Notes: a model not told the origin generated them from the sequence alone. 64,000 bases of DNA from Belnapia mucosa (GCF_016775475.1 NZ_JAEUXJ010000007.1:186001-250000), one strand, 5' to 3'. Positions 28,301 through 37,391 are shown, counted from the stretch's first letter. Program-made: numbers and translations.

Positions 28301-28643
28301 GGAACCCGGCCTCGACCAGGCCGGTGACCGCGTCCAGGGCTTCGCGCGCGTCCCAGCCCTCCGCCTCGATGGTGATCCGGCTGCCCTGGCCGGCGCCCAG
28401 CATCATCAGCCCCATGATGGAACAGGCCGGCACCTTCTGCCCATCGCGGGTGACGCTGAGGCAGGCGGAATAGCGCTCGGCCAGCGTCACCAGCTTGGCG
28501 GCGGCGCGGGCATGCAGCCCTCGGCTGTTGCGGATGGTGACGCATTGCCGCAGCACCAGATCCTCGCCGCCGGCGGCGGAGCCTTCGGTCCCAGGGGCGG
28601 TGCTGGGGGCGGTGCTGGTCGCCTGGCTGCCGGTTTCGCTCAT
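28290..28643 (-). CDS. ptsH: phosphocarrier protein HPr with N-terminal extension
   Basis: HPr shuttles phosphate from enzyme I to EIIA. Acceptor H44 lies in 'SRGLHARAAAK' and the regulatory serine S75 in 'PACSIMGLMMLGAG', the target of the HprK encoded three genes upstream. The 117 residues include about 30 extra Ser/Thr/Gly/Ala-rich residues before the HPr fold, which is usually 85-90 residues. The extension follows an ATGA overlap with the EIIA stop, so the long start is preferred; no later ATG precedes the fold. Confidence 0.92.
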   Translation of the reverse strand: MSETGSQATSTAPSTAPGTEGSAAGGEDLVLRQCVTIRNSRGLHARAAAKLVTLAERYSACLSVTRDGQKVPACSIMGLMMLGAGQGSRITIEAEGWDAREALDAVTGLVEAGFHED

Positions 28644-29086
28644 GGCTTGCTTCCACCCGTTCCGTTGGTGCCGCCATGGGCGCGGGCGATCCCGTTCGGG
28701 ATGTCTCCGGCGGCGGCGATGTATTTGCGACCGGCGGCGGCGGCATGGTCCACCGCCTCGGCCAGGGGTTCCGAGGAGCGGATCTTCGCCAGCTTCACCA
28801 GCAGCGGCAGGTTCACGCCAGCGATGACCTCGACATGGTTGTGATCGGCCAGCGAGACGGCGAGGTTGCAGGGGGTGCCGCCCATGATGTCGGTCAGCAC
28901 CACCACGCCATCGCCCTGCTCGACCGCCGCGATGCTCTCGCGGATGTCCTGCCGGCGACGCTCCATGTCGTCTTCGGGACCGATGCAGACGGTGGCGACC
29001 GCGCGTTGCGGGCCCACCACATGTTCCATGGCGAGGCGAAGCTCGTCGGCCAGCCGGCCATGGGTAACCAGGACCAATCCGATCAT
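28640..29086 (-). CDS. mannose-family PTS EIIA component
   Basis: This 148-residue soluble EIIA(Man)-type protein begins 'MIGLVLVTHGRLADEL', with phospho-acceptor H9, and carries the 'LTDIMGGTPCNLA' motif of the fold. No EIIB, EIIC or EIID gene is near. In alphaproteobacteria this protein forms an incomplete, regulatory PTS, in which its phosphorylation state rather than sugar uptake is the output. Both ends overlap neighbours: 4 nt with rapZ and 4 nt with ptsH. Confidence 0.9.
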   Translation of the reverse strand: MIGLVLVTHGRLADELRLAMEHVVGPQRAVATVCIGPEDDMERRRQDIRESIAAVEQGDGVVVLTDIMGGTPCNLAVSLADHNHVEVIAGVNLPLLVKLAKIRSSEPLAEAVDHAAAAGRKYIAAAGDIPNGIARAHGGTNGTGGSKP

Positions 29087-30015
29087 GGGGACGGTGAAAG
29101 GGCCTCCCGACCCCCTAGATGGGCTTCCGGCGTGGTGGCGGCGCGGGGCGCCATACCATCGAGTTCCCGATGCGTCACATCGGCCCGCCAGCCCAGGGCG
29201 CGCAAATGGGCAGCCAGCCTCTCCGCGACAAGGACCGAACGGTGGCGGCCGCCGGTGCAGCCGATCGCGACCGTGAGGTATTTCTTCCCCTCGGCGACAT
29301 AGCGCGGCAGCAGCGGGTCGAGGAAGCCGGTCAGCCGGGTCCAGAAGCCGGGGAAGTCCGGATCGGCCTCGACATAGGCGGCGACGGCCGGGTCGCGGCC
29401 GGTCAGCGGGCGCAGCACCGGGTCGTAATGCGGGTTGCGCAGGAAGCGCAGGTCGAAGACCAGATCCGCCTCCCGCGGCAGGCCGCGCGGGAAGGCGAAG
29501 GACTGGATGTGGATCAGCAGCCCGGGCGCGCCCTCGCCGCGGAAGCGGCGGTCGATCATCTGCCGCAGCGCCGGCAGCGGCAGGTCGGAGGTGTCGATCA
29601 GCATGTCGGCAGCGTCGCGCAGCGGCGCCATCAGCTCCTGCTCACGGGCGATGCCGTCGGCGACGCGGCTGCCGAGCGAGCCGCCAGGGGCCAGCGGATG
29701 ACGCCGCCGTGTCTCGCTGAAGCGGCGCAGCAGGACGGCATCCTCGGCGGTGGCATAGACCAGCGTCACCGCGATGTCGGGACGCAGCCGGAGGCGCGAG
29801 AGGGTGCGGAGCACACCGGCCGGATCGAAGCCGCGGCTGCGGATATCGACGCCGGCGGCCAGTGGCAGGTCGCCATCGCCGACCAGCTCCTCCAGCAGGT
29901 CGAGCGGCGGATTGTCCACCGTCTCGAAGCCGAGATCCTCCAGTGTCCGGAGGATGGAGGCACGGCCGGCGCCCGAAAGTCCCGTGACGAGCACGACCGG
30001 CCGCGCCGCCATCAC
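29083..30015 (-). CDS. rapZ: RapZ/YvcJ-family nucleotide-binding adaptor
   Basis: This 310-residue protein has an N-terminal P-loop domain and the conserved C-terminal domain with 'IGCTGGRHRSV' and 'THREL'. E. coli RapZ guides RNase E to the GlmZ small RNA to control cell-wall precursor synthesis; the alphaproteobacterial role is less clear. The P-loop reads GLSGAGRAS, with arginine where the Walker lysine usually is. It overlaps hprK by 4 nt and EIIA by 4 nt, tying it to PTS regulation. Confidence 0.9.
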   Translation of the reverse strand: MMAARPVVLVTGLSGAGRASILRTLEDLGFETVDNPPLDLLEELVGDGDLPLAAGVDIRSRGFDPAGVLRTLSRLRLRPDIAVTLVYATAEDAVLLRRFSETRRRHPLAPGGSLGSRVADGIAREQELMAPLRDAADMLIDTSDLPLPALRQMIDRRFRGEGAPGLLIHIQSFAFPRGLPREADLVFDLRFLRNPHYDPVLRPLTGRDPAVAAYVEADPDFPGFWTRLTGFLDPLLPRYVAEGKKYLTVAIGCTGGRHRSVLVAERLAAHLRALGWRADVTHRELDGMAPRAATTPEAHLGGREALSPSP

Positions 30016-30482
30016 GGCATGCCTTTGGCGAAGGCGCCGGCCGGCGCGCCGAGACGGCCGAGCGCGGCATCCAGGGCGAAGGCCAGGCGCGCGGGGGCAG
30101 AGGCATCGAAGGCATGCAGGCGGATGGCGGGCAGGCTGACGCCCTCGGCCGTCCAGGCTTCGGCTTCGGGCATGCGGGGAATCTCGGTGCGCGGCATCAG
30201 CCGGGCGACGAGGCGCAGCACGGGAGCAATGGCACGAGGGAAGGGGCCGAGGATGCCGAGGCCCCGCACTTCCAGCAGGCCGGCCAGGGCGGCGGGCGCA
30301 TCCGGGCGCAGTTCGCCTGCCTCCGCCCGGAGCGCAACCTGGTCATCGGCGACCAGGCACCATCCCGATTGCAGCAGGCGCAGCACCAGATCGGACTTCC
30401 CTGACCCTGACGGCCCGAGGAGGAGGACGGCATCCCTGCCCCGGGCGACCGAACTTGCATGGAGCAGCATCATGGCCGCCAC
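30012..30482 (-). CDS. hprK: HPr kinase/phosphorylase, short C-terminal-domain form
   Basis: This 156-residue protein corresponds to the catalytic C-terminal half of HprK, which phosphorylates and dephosphorylates HPr on its serine. The Walker A 'GPSGSGKSD' begins near residue 23, and the downstream 'IPRMPEAEAW' region corresponds to the family C-terminus. Alphaproteobacterial HprK commonly lacks the N-terminal domain of Gram-positive enzymes. It starts the PTS operon, 93 nt from the divergent dehydratase gene. The ChvG/ChvI-like pair often found upstream in rhizobia is not present here. Confidence 0.88.
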   Translation of the reverse strand: MAAMMLLHASSVARGRDAVLLLGPSGSGKSDLVLRLLQSGWCLVADDQVALRAEAGELRPDAPAALAGLLEVRGLGILGPFPRAIAPVLRLVARLMPRTEIPRMPEAEAWTAEGVSLPAIRLHAFDASAPARLAFALDAALGRLGAPAGAFAKGMP

Positions 30483-30575
30483 CGAACAGGATTTTCACCA
30501 TGGCAGAAAGGCCCGAACGTTCCAAGGGCACTACAGGTTGCGCCGGGGGGCAGGCCATGCCACCCGTGGCGCCGC

Positions 30576-31526
30576 ATGACCGACACATCCCTTCCGGACC
30601 AGGCGGCGATCCGCGCCGCGGCCGCGCGCATCGCCCCCCATATCCGCCGGACGCCGCTGATGCGGCTGGCCGGCGCCGATCTGGGCCTGCCGCATGACGT
30701 GATCCTGAAGCTGGAGCTGCTGCAGGCGAGCGGCAGCTTCAAGCCGCGCGGCGCCTTCAACACCTTGCTGTCGGGCCCGGTGCCGGCGGCCGGCGTGGTC
30801 GCCGCCTCGGGCGGCAACCACGGTGCGGCGGTGGCCTATGCGGCGCGGGCGCTGGGCATCCCGGCGGAGATCTTCGTCCCCGAACTCACCGGCCCGGCCA
30901 AGCGGGCGCGGATCGAGGGGTATGGCGCCCGGCTGGTGGTGGGCGGCGCCGCCTATGACGCGGCACGCCAGGCGAGCGAGGCGAGGGCGGCCGAAACCGG
31001 GGCGCTGCAGGTCCATGCCTATGACCAGGCGACGGTGCTGGCGGGCCAGGGCACCGTCGCGCTGGAATTCTCGGAAGACGCGCCGGCGCTGACGCATGTG
31101 CTGGTGGCGACCGGCGGCGGCGGGCTGATCGGCGGCATGTCCGCCTGGTATGCCGGCAGCGGCACCGCCCTGGTCAGCGTGGAGCCGGAGGGCTGCCCGA
31201 CGCTGGCCACCGCGCTGCGCGAGGGCCGGCCGGTGCCGGCGCCGGTCGGCGGCGTGGCGGCGGACAGCCTGGGCGCGCGGCAGGTGGGCGCGCTGATGTT
31301 CCCGCTGGCGCAACGCGCCGTCACGGCCGCGGTGCTGGTGCCGGATGCGGCGATCCTCGCGGCGCAGCGGCTGCTCTGGGATGCGGCGCGGCTGGTGGCG
31401 GAACCGGGCGGCGCCGTGGCGCTGGCGGCGCTGATCTGCGGCGCCTGGGTGGCGCCGCCGGGCGCGCAGGTGGGCGTGCTGGTCTGTGGCGGCAATTGTG
31501 CACCCGGGAGTGTAGCGGGCGCCTGA
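30576..31526 (+). CDS. PLP-dependent threonine/serine dehydratase-like enzyme
   Basis: A 316-residue fold-type II PLP enzyme. The Schiff-base lysine is K56 in 'ASGSFKPRGAF', the asparagine loop is 'ASGGNHGAAVAYAA', and the phosphate-binding loop is 'TGGGGLIGG'. Size fits catabolic threonine dehydratase or serine/threo-hydroxyaspartate dehydratase without an ACT domain. The likely reaction is deamination of L-threonine or L-serine to a 2-oxoacid, but the exact substrate cannot be read from sequence. The ATG at 30576 begins the conserved part; the frame is open 39 codons upstream with no homologous-looking residues. Confidence 0.85.
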   Translation: MTDTSLPDQAAIRAAAARIAPHIRRTPLMRLAGADLGLPHDVILKLELLQASGSFKPRGAFNTLLSGPVPAAGVVAASGGNHGAAVAYAARALGIPAEIFVPELTGPAKRARIEGYGARLVVGGAAYDAARQASEARAAETGALQVHAYDQATVLAGQGTVALEFSEDAPALTHVLVATGGGGLIGGMSAWYAGSGTALVSVEPEGCPTLATALREGRPVPAPVGGVAADSLGARQVGALMFPLAQRAVTAAVLVPDAAILAAQRLLWDAARLVAEPGGAVALAALICGAWVAPPGAQVGVLVCGGNCAPGSVAGA

Positions 31527-31533
31527 CAGCCTG

Positions 31534-31553
31534 GACGACCCCTGCGAGTCGTC
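31534..31553 (+). terminator. weak stem-loop after the dehydratase gene
   Basis: GACGAC (31534-31539) pairs with GTCGTC (31548-31553) over an 8-nt loop, beginning 8 nt past the stop. No T-tract follows, so termination is uncertain. Confidence 0.3.
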
Positions 31554-31618
31554 TACAGACAAGCCATCTCGCCCCTGCCATTGTCCATGGTTAACGACCA
31601 ATGTGAGCGCGGGCCGAG

Positions 31619-34099
31619 TTGTCGGAGCAACCTTCCAGCGATCCCGAGGACGGTGGCGCCAAGGCCGGAGGTGGCGATCGGGGCGGGCCATGGCGGCGCG
31701 CTTCGACGGTGCTGCTGGCGGCGGTGGCCCTGCTTCCCCTGGCGGTTGCCGGCATCCGTCTCTGGTCCGCCCGGGACGATGCCCAGGTCAGGACGCGCGC
31801 CGAGTTGGCACGGGCCGCCGATGCGGCGGCCGAATATGCCGGACGGGTGCTCGACACCCACCGGATCATGGTCATGCGGCTCGACGACACCCTGCATGGC
31901 ATCACCGATGCGGAGATCCGCGCCCGGGAGGAGGCCCTCCACCAGAAGACCCGTGCCCTGCTGGCGCAGCATCCCGGACTCTCGGGCTTCGTGCATGGCC
32001 GGGACGGGCGGCTCCTGCTTGCGACCAACCTCTACCCCGTGCCGCCGAACCTCGATCTCTCGGACCGGGAATTCAGCCAGGCGCTCCGCCAGGCGGACCC
32101 GCCGGAGACCCATGTCAGCCGCATCTATCGCGGCCGGGCCGTCGGGCAGACCTTCTTCGCCGTCAGCCGCCGCCGCACCGAGACCGGGAGCGGGCTGCCG
32201 CCGACCGAGTATGACGGCCTGGTCAATGTCTCCGTCTATCCCAGGGATCTCGCCGCCGGCCTGACGCAGCTGACGCGGGACGAGGGCGATGTCCTCACCC
32301 TCGTCCGCAGCGATGGCGAGATCCTGGCCCGCTCCACCGGCCTCGACGCGCCGCTGCCGCCGATCCCGCCGGAGCGTCCGATCGTCGCCGCGATGCGGCG
32401 CGGCGATGCCAGGATCGAGGCGGAGACCGATGGCAGCATCGCGGCGGCCCGGCGCGTCGCCGGCTGGCCGGTCTATGCCGTCACCAGCCGGCCGCGGGGG
32501 GCGATCCGGGCGCAATGGCTCGCCTCCATCGCCTGGGAGGTGCCGATCAGCCTGCTGGCCTCCGCCCTGCTCTGCCTCCTGGCCCGAACCATCCATCGGC
32601 AGCAGCAGCGCCTGCGCCGGGCCAATCTCGACCTGGAAGCCCGGGTGGAATGGCGCACCCGGGAATTGGCCACCAGCGAGGAGCGGCTCCTGCTGGCCCA
32701 GGACGCCGGCGGGATCGGGTCCTGGGAGATCGAGCCGCAGAACCTGCGGATGCTGGCCAGCGCCTCCCAGCTCCGGCTGTATGGGCTGCCCGAAGATGCC
32801 TTCCCCGATGGGCTGGGCTGGGAGGCCTGGCTGGCCATGCTGCATCCCGAGGACCGGGACCGGGCCGCGGCGCGTCGGCGGGCCGCCCTCGACTCCCGCG
32901 CCACCTATAGCGACGAGTTCCGCATCCGCCGCGCCGATACCGGCGAGGAGCGCGTGATCCTGGCCCGGGCCCGCTGGATTCGCCGCCAGGGCGCGGCGGG
33001 GGAACGCTTCATCGGCATCAGCATCGACGTGACCGAACGCAAGGCGGCCGAGCAGGAGATCGCCGGCCGCGAGGCCGAATTCCGCGCCATCTTCGAGAAT
33101 TCGGCCATCGGCAACATCCAGTGCGATGCCGCCTCGCTTCGCCTGACGCGGGCCAATGCCTGTTTCCGCGATGTCATCGGCGCCGCGGCCGGCGAGCCGC
33201 TGACCGGCCTGAGCCTGCTCGACATCGTCTATGAGGACGACCGCGCGCGCTGGGAGCCGGCCTTCCGCGCCACGCTGGCGGGCGGGCAGCCCTATCAGGG
33301 CGAGGTACGCTTCCGCCGCAGGGATGGCGCCATCCGCTGGGCCTGCATCACCGCATCCCTGGTGCCGCAGGCCGGCCGGCAGAAGGCGCGGCTGATCGCC
33401 GCGGTGCAGGACGTCACCGACCGCCACCTCGCGGAGGAGCGCCAGATGCTGCTGGCGCGGGAGGTGGACCACCGGTCGAAGAATGCGCTCGCGGTCGTGC
33501 AGGCCGCGCTGCGGCTGACGACGAAGGATGATGCGCAGGCCTTCGCGGCCGCCATTTCCGGCCGGGTCGGCGCCCTGGCCCGCGCCCAGACCCTGCTCGC
33601 CCAGGGGCGTTGGACCGGGGCCGATCTCCGCACCCTCGTCGAGGCCGAGCTGGCGGGCTTCATCAACCTCGAGAGCGGACCCCGGATCGGCATCGCCGGC
33701 CCGCCGCTCACCGTCTCGGCGGAGGCGGCGCAGCCGATCTCCATGGTCCTCCACGAACTCGCCACCAATGCCGTGAAATACGGCGCGCTTTCGGTGGCGG
33801 AAGGCGCGGTCTCGATCGCCTGGCGGCTCGACGGCGCGGCGGACCAGCTCCTGTTCGACTGGGTGGAGACCGGCGGTCCGGCCATCGCCGGGGCGCCCAG
33901 GCGGGCGGGCTTCGGGTCCCGGCTGCTGAAGGCGACCCTGCGGCAGCTCGGCGGCAGCCTCTCCCTCGACTGGCGCCCGGCCGGCCTCGCCTGCACCCTG
34001 GACCTGCCGCTGAGCCGGATCGTCCAGCGGGACGGGCCGGAGCCCGAGCCGGAGGATGCCATCGCCCTGGACCAGGCCACGCAGCGCGAGCCGGTCTGA
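31619..34099 (+). CDS. membrane sensor histidine kinase of the HWE family with two PAS domains
   Basis: This 826-residue kinase has a membrane segment near residues 29-46, a periplasmic Cache-like sensor of about 250 residues, and a second membrane segment near 305-325. Two PAS/PAC units follow ('ISIDVTERK' and 'VQDVTDRHL' ends), then an HWE-type kinase core with acceptor H618 in 'REVDHRSKNALAVV' and 'HELATNAVKYGALS'. HWE kinases often act in general stress or light responses. The start is TTG, the first start codon after an in-frame stop 15 nt upstream, and its ribosome-binding site is poor. No response regulator is adjacent, so it is an orphan. Confidence 0.87.
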   Translation: MSEQPSSDPEDGGAKAGGGDRGGPWRRASTVLLAAVALLPLAVAGIRLWSARDDAQVRTRAELARAADAAAEYAGRVLDTHRIMVMRLDDTLHGITDAEIRAREEALHQKTRALLAQHPGLSGFVHGRDGRLLLATNLYPVPPNLDLSDREFSQALRQADPPETHVSRIYRGRAVGQTFFAVSRRRTETGSGLPPTEYDGLVNVSVYPRDLAAGLTQLTRDEGDVLTLVRSDGEILARSTGLDAPLPPIPPERPIVAAMRRGDARIEAETDGSIAAARRVAGWPVYAVTSRPRGAIRAQWLASIAWEVPISLLASALLCLLARTIHRQQQRLRRANLDLEARVEWRTRELATSEERLLLAQDAGGIGSWEIEPQNLRMLASASQLRLYGLPEDAFPDGLGWEAWLAMLHPEDRDRAAARRRAALDSRATYSDEFRIRRADTGEERVILARARWIRRQGAAGERFIGISIDVTERKAAEQEIAGREAEFRAIFENSAIGNIQCDAASLRLTRANACFRDVIGAAAGEPLTGLSLLDIVYEDDRARWEPAFRATLAGGQPYQGEVRFRRRDGAIRWACITASLVPQAGRQKARLIAAVQDVTDRHLAEERQMLLAREVDHRSKNALAVVQAALRLTTKDDAQAFAAAISGRVGALARAQTLLAQGRWTGADLRTLVEAELAGFINLESGPRIGIAGPPLTVSAEAAQPISMVLHELATNAVKYGALSVAEGAVSIAWRLDGAADQLLFDWVETGGPAIAGAPRRAGFGSRLLKATLRQLGGSLSLDWRPAGLACTLDLPLSRIVQRDGPEPEPEDAIALDQATQREPV

Positions 34100-34159
34100 G
34101 CCTCGGGCAACCCCGCCGCCGCGCCTCGCGTTCGCTGAGGCGTGAGCGAGGAGGCGGGG

Positions 34160-34669
34160 ATGCGCGCGAGAATTCTGCTGGTGGCGGCGATGCTGGCCGG
34201 GCCGGTGCCCGGGGCTTGGGCGCAGTTCCGCTCCACCCCCGATCAGGACCAGGGCACCGGGCGTCCGGCGGCGACCGACCTGCAATCCTACGCCACCATG
34301 CTGCAGGATGCGGAGAACCGGCTGCGCCAGGCGCAGCAGGAGGCGACCGGGGCGCCGACCCAGCGGCAGGGCGGCGCCGTCTCCCAGCAGCGGGTCGAGC
34401 TGAGCCAGGTGGCGCGTGGCGCGCAGGAGAGCCTGCACCGCGCGCCGGCCGATTTCATGGGCACGGACGCCTACAAGACCGCCGACCGGGAGCTGCGGGA
34501 GGCGCTGTCGGGCTTCATCTCCGCCCAGCGGGAGGGCGGGCAGGGCAGCCTGCAGGCGGCCGACCGGGCGGTGCAGATCCTGGCCGGGCTGCGGCAGCAG
34601 GTGATGCAGGCGGCCAGCGCCTCGGGTAGCGGAGGCGCTACGCCCCCGGCTGCCGGGACTGGCCGCTGA
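34160..34669 (+). CDS. hypothetical exported protein
   Basis: A 169-residue protein with a signal peptide (cleavage after 'GAWA', about residue 22) and no recognised family. The mature part is helical, rich in Gln and Ala ('AENRLRQAQQEA', 'LQAADRAVQILAGLRQQVMQAA'), and probably forms a coiled bundle in the periplasm. The ATG at 34160 is chosen over an in-frame GTG at 34142 because AGGAGG precedes it and the signal peptide starts there. It converges on uppP with a 3-nt gap. Confidence 0.65.
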   Translation: MRARILLVAAMLAGPVPGAWAQFRSTPDQDQGTGRPAATDLQSYATMLQDAENRLRQAQQEATGAPTQRQGGAVSQQRVELSQVARGAQESLHRAPADFMGTDAYKTADRELREALSGFISAQREGGQGSLQAADRAVQILAGLRQQVMQAASASGSGGATPPAAGTGR

Positions 34670-34672
34670 AGT

Positions 34673-35476
34673 CTAGTGAAGGGCCAGCCAGAGCAGCATG
34701 ACGGTCCCGATCGCGATCCGGTACCAGCCGAAGGGCGTGAAGCCGATGCGGCCGATGACGGAGAGCACCCAGCGCACCGTCAGCAGCGCCACCACGAAGG
34801 CGGTGACGAAGCCGATCGCCACTTGGCCCAGGCCGTCGGCCGCGATCTCGTGCCGGACCTTGAGCAGGCTGTAGGCGCTGGCCGCCAGCATGGTTGGGAT
34901 GGCGAGGACGAAGCTGAACTCCGCCGCCGCCTTGCGGTCCACGCCGAGCAGCAGGGCGGTGATGATGGTCGCCCCGGAGCGTGAGGTGCCGGGGATCATC
35001 GCCAGCGCTTGGCCGAAGCCGACCAGCAGGGCCGCCACTGGGCCGATCTCCGGCACCGAATGGATGTTCGGGCGCGGGCGGGCCCGCTCGATCAGGATGA
35101 TGGCGATGCCGCCCAGGATCAGCGCGACGGAGACGACCCAGGGATTGAACAACCGCTCGGTGATGGTCTTGTGCAGCGTCGCGCCGATGACGGCCGCCGG
35201 GATGAAGGCCAGCAACAGGTTCGACACGTAGTAGCGTTCCTGCCCCGGCCGCCAGAAGCCGCCGATCAGCCGCAGCAGCAGGTCGCGGTAGATCCAGACC
35301 ACGGCGCAGATGGCGCCGAGCTGGATGCCGATCTCGAAGACCTTGCCCGGCGGGCCCTGGAAGCCGATCAGCGAGCCGAGGAGGATCAGATGGCCGGTCG
35401 AGGAGATCGGCAGGAATTCGGTCAGCCCCTCCAGCACGCCCATGGCGATGGCGGAAAGGATCGCGGCGAGGTCCAT
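34673..35476 (-). CDS. uppP: undecaprenyl-diphosphatase UppP (BacA)
   Basis: This 267-residue integral membrane enzyme dephosphorylates undecaprenyl diphosphate to recycle the lipid carrier for peptidoglycan and other surface polymers. It confers low-level bacitracin resistance when abundant. Both catalytic motifs are present: 'GLTEFLPISSTGHL' near residue 16 and 'GTSRSGATI' in the second half. Length is standard. Confidence 0.95.
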   Translation of the reverse strand: MDLAAILSAIAMGVLEGLTEFLPISSTGHLILLGSLIGFQGPPGKVFEIGIQLGAICAVVWIYRDLLLRLIGGFWRPGQERYYVSNLLLAFIPAAVIGATLHKTITERLFNPWVVSVALILGGIAIILIERARPRPNIHSVPEIGPVAALLVGFGQALAMIPGTSRSGATIITALLLGVDRKAAAEFSFVLAIPTMLAASAYSLLKVRHEIAADGLGQVAIGFVTAFVVALLTVRWVLSVIGRIGFTPFGWYRIAIGTVMLLWLALH

Positions 35477-35544
35477 GAAGGGGCAGGCTCCGGATGCGGC
35501 GGCAGCCGGCTATAGCTGCCGCCGCCGCATCCGGGTAGCGGCCG

Positions 35545-36630
35545 CTAGCGCTGCGCCGAGGCCGGGAACGCGAAATTGTCGAAGCTGCTCTCGGCGATGC
35601 GGAACCACTGGTATTCCTCATCCCGGTAGGCGCGGTAGGCGGTCCAGATCTTCTTGAACCGCTCGTTCTTGCCCGACATCTCCTCATACATGGCGGTCGC
35701 CTCGCGCCAGGCGGCCTGCAGGACCTCGCGCGGCCAGGGGCGGAGCTGGGCGCCGGCGGCGACCAGGCGGCGCAGCGCCTGCGGGTTCAGGTGGTCATAC
35801 TGCGCCAGCATGTTCGCATTGGCCTCGCCGCAGGCCACTTCCAGCGCCGCCTTGTAGGTCTCCGGCAGCTTGGCCAGGGCGTCGCGGTTGGCGATGAAGT
35901 GCAGATGCGCCCCGGCCTCCCAGAAGCCCGGATAGTAGTAGTAGCGGGCGACCCGGACGAAGCCGAGCTTCTCGTCATCGTGCGGGCCGACGAATTCCAC
36001 CGCATCCAGCGCGCCGCGCTCCAGCGAGGGATAGATATCGGCCGGCGCGATCGCCTGCGGCACGGCGCCGAGCCGGGAGAAGAGCTGGCCGTTCAGCCCC
36101 GGGGTGCGGAATTTCAGCCCCTTCAGCTCCTCGAGGTTCCGCACCTCGTTGCGGAACCAGCCGCCCATCTGGGCGCCGGTATCGCCGGCCGGGAAGCCGA
36201 CGCAGTTGAACTCGGCCAGCAGCTCGTTGCAGAGCTGCTGCCCGCCGCCATACTGCAGCCAGGCCATGTTCTGCCGGGCATTCAGGCCGAAGGGCACCGC
36301 GGTGAAGAAGTTGAGCGCCGCATCCTTGCCCGAGAAGTAATAGAGCGGCGCATGCCCGCCCTCGAGCGAGCCGGACTGCACCGCATCCAGCACCGCCGGG
36401 CCCGGGACCACCTCGCCGGCCGGGAAGAAGCGGATGCGGAAGCGGTTCTCGGTCAGCTGGCCGACCCGCTTGGCGATGGCGTCGCCGGTGCCGAACAGCA
36501 CATCGAGATTGCGCGGAAAGGCGGAGGAGACGCGCCAATTCACCTCCGGCGCCGTTTGCGCCAAGGCGGGTGTGGCAAGGGCGACGGGCGCGGCCAGCGT
36601 GGCGGCGCCCAGGATGCGGCGACGGTTCAT
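35545..36630 (-). CDS. TRAP transporter solute-binding protein (DctP/TakP-like)
   Basis: This 361-residue periplasmic binding protein begins 'MNRRRILGAATLAAP', a twin-arginine-like signal ending 'PALAQ'. The mature start 'WRVSSAFPRNLDVLFGTGD' and the later 'WEAGAHLHFIANRDAL' resemble TakP, which binds 2-oxo acids. No DctQ or DctM membrane genes lie within reach, so its partner permease must be elsewhere. It is divergent from the DUF1275 gene with 89 nt between them. The ligand is inferred. Confidence 0.85.
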   Translation of the reverse strand: MNRRRILGAATLAAPVALATPALAQTAPEVNWRVSSAFPRNLDVLFGTGDAIAKRVGQLTENRFRIRFFPAGEVVPGPAVLDAVQSGSLEGGHAPLYYFSGKDAALNFFTAVPFGLNARQNMAWLQYGGGQQLCNELLAEFNCVGFPAGDTGAQMGGWFRNEVRNLEELKGLKFRTPGLNGQLFSRLGAVPQAIAPADIYPSLERGALDAVEFVGPHDDEKLGFVRVARYYYYPGFWEAGAHLHFIANRDALAKLPETYKAALEVACGEANANMLAQYDHLNPQALRRLVAAGAQLRPWPREVLQAAWREATAMYEEMSGKNERFKKIWTAYRAYRDEEYQWFRIAESSFDNFAFPASAQR

Positions 36631-36719
36631 GGAATTCGATCCTCCCGGGCTTGGCGGAATTGCGTGCGAAGGCGGGGGATGGAAAAGCCCGAACCGGGCG
36701 CGGACGCAATACCCCCTTC

Positions 36720-37391
36720 ATGGTGGAGAGGTGGATGGCGGTAGATGGGGCGCTGCGGCGGGCCTGGATGGCGGTGCCGCTGGTGGCGATCGGCGGCTGC
36801 GTCGATGCGATCGGCTGGCTGCGCCTGCGGGAGCTTTTCGTCAGCTTCATGAGCGGAACCAGCACGCTGCTCGGCCTGGCCCTGGCCGAGGGGCAGCCGG
36901 ACCGGGCGGCGGAGCTGGGGCTGGTGGTCCTGCTGTTTGCCGGCGGGGCGGTGGCCGGGGCGGGGCTGGCGCGGCTGGCCGGGGCCTGGCGGGCGCCGGT
37001 GGTGCTCGGCGTGGTGGCGGCGCTGCTGGCCTGTGCCTGGCGCCTCTCCTGGATCGGCGGGGCGGGGCTGCCGCCCATGGCCTTCGCCATGGTGCCGGCC
37101 ATGGGGGCGCTGAACATGGCGCTGCCCGGCGTCGGGGGTATCACCTTCGTCACCGGCGCGCTGACCCGCTTCGCCGATGCGCTGATCACGGCGCTGGCCG
37201 GGGCAGGGCGGCACGGCGCCTGGATGGTGCAGATCGCGGCCTGGATGGCGCTGGTGGCCGGCGCCACGGCGGGCGCCTGGCTCGAAACGCGTATGGGCCA
37301 GGACGCGCTGGTCGTGCCGGCCCTGGCGGCGGCATTGGCGGCGGCCGGGCTGGCCGCCGCCGGTTGGCCTCAGTCAGGTCGGGCTCAGTAG
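36720..37391 (+). CDS. YoaK/DUF1275 family membrane protein
   Basis: This 223-residue integral membrane protein has about six hydrophobic segments and the family patterns '[10 protein letters not shown]' and '[10 protein letters not shown]' near the N-terminus. Function is unknown. The start at ATG 36720 is uncertain: the frame is open upstream, and a second ATG follows five codons later with GGAGAGG too close before it. Its stop overlaps the convergent ahcY stop by 7 nt. Confidence 0.75.
   Translation: MVERWMAVDGALRRAWMAVPLVAIGGCVDAIGWLRLRELFVSFMSGTSTLLGLALAEGQPDRAAELGLVVLLFAGGAVAGAGLARLAGAWRAPVVLGVVAALLACAWRLSWIGGAGLPPMAFAMVPAMGALNMALPGVGGITFVTGALTRFADALITALAGAGRHGAWMVQIAAWMALVAGATAGAWLETRMGQDALVVPALAAALAAAGLAAAGWPQSGRAQ

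Noticed and set aside
31553..34438. 961-codon minus-strand frame opposite the HWE kinase
   Set aside because: Shadow; the plus strand encodes complete sensor, PAS and kinase domains.
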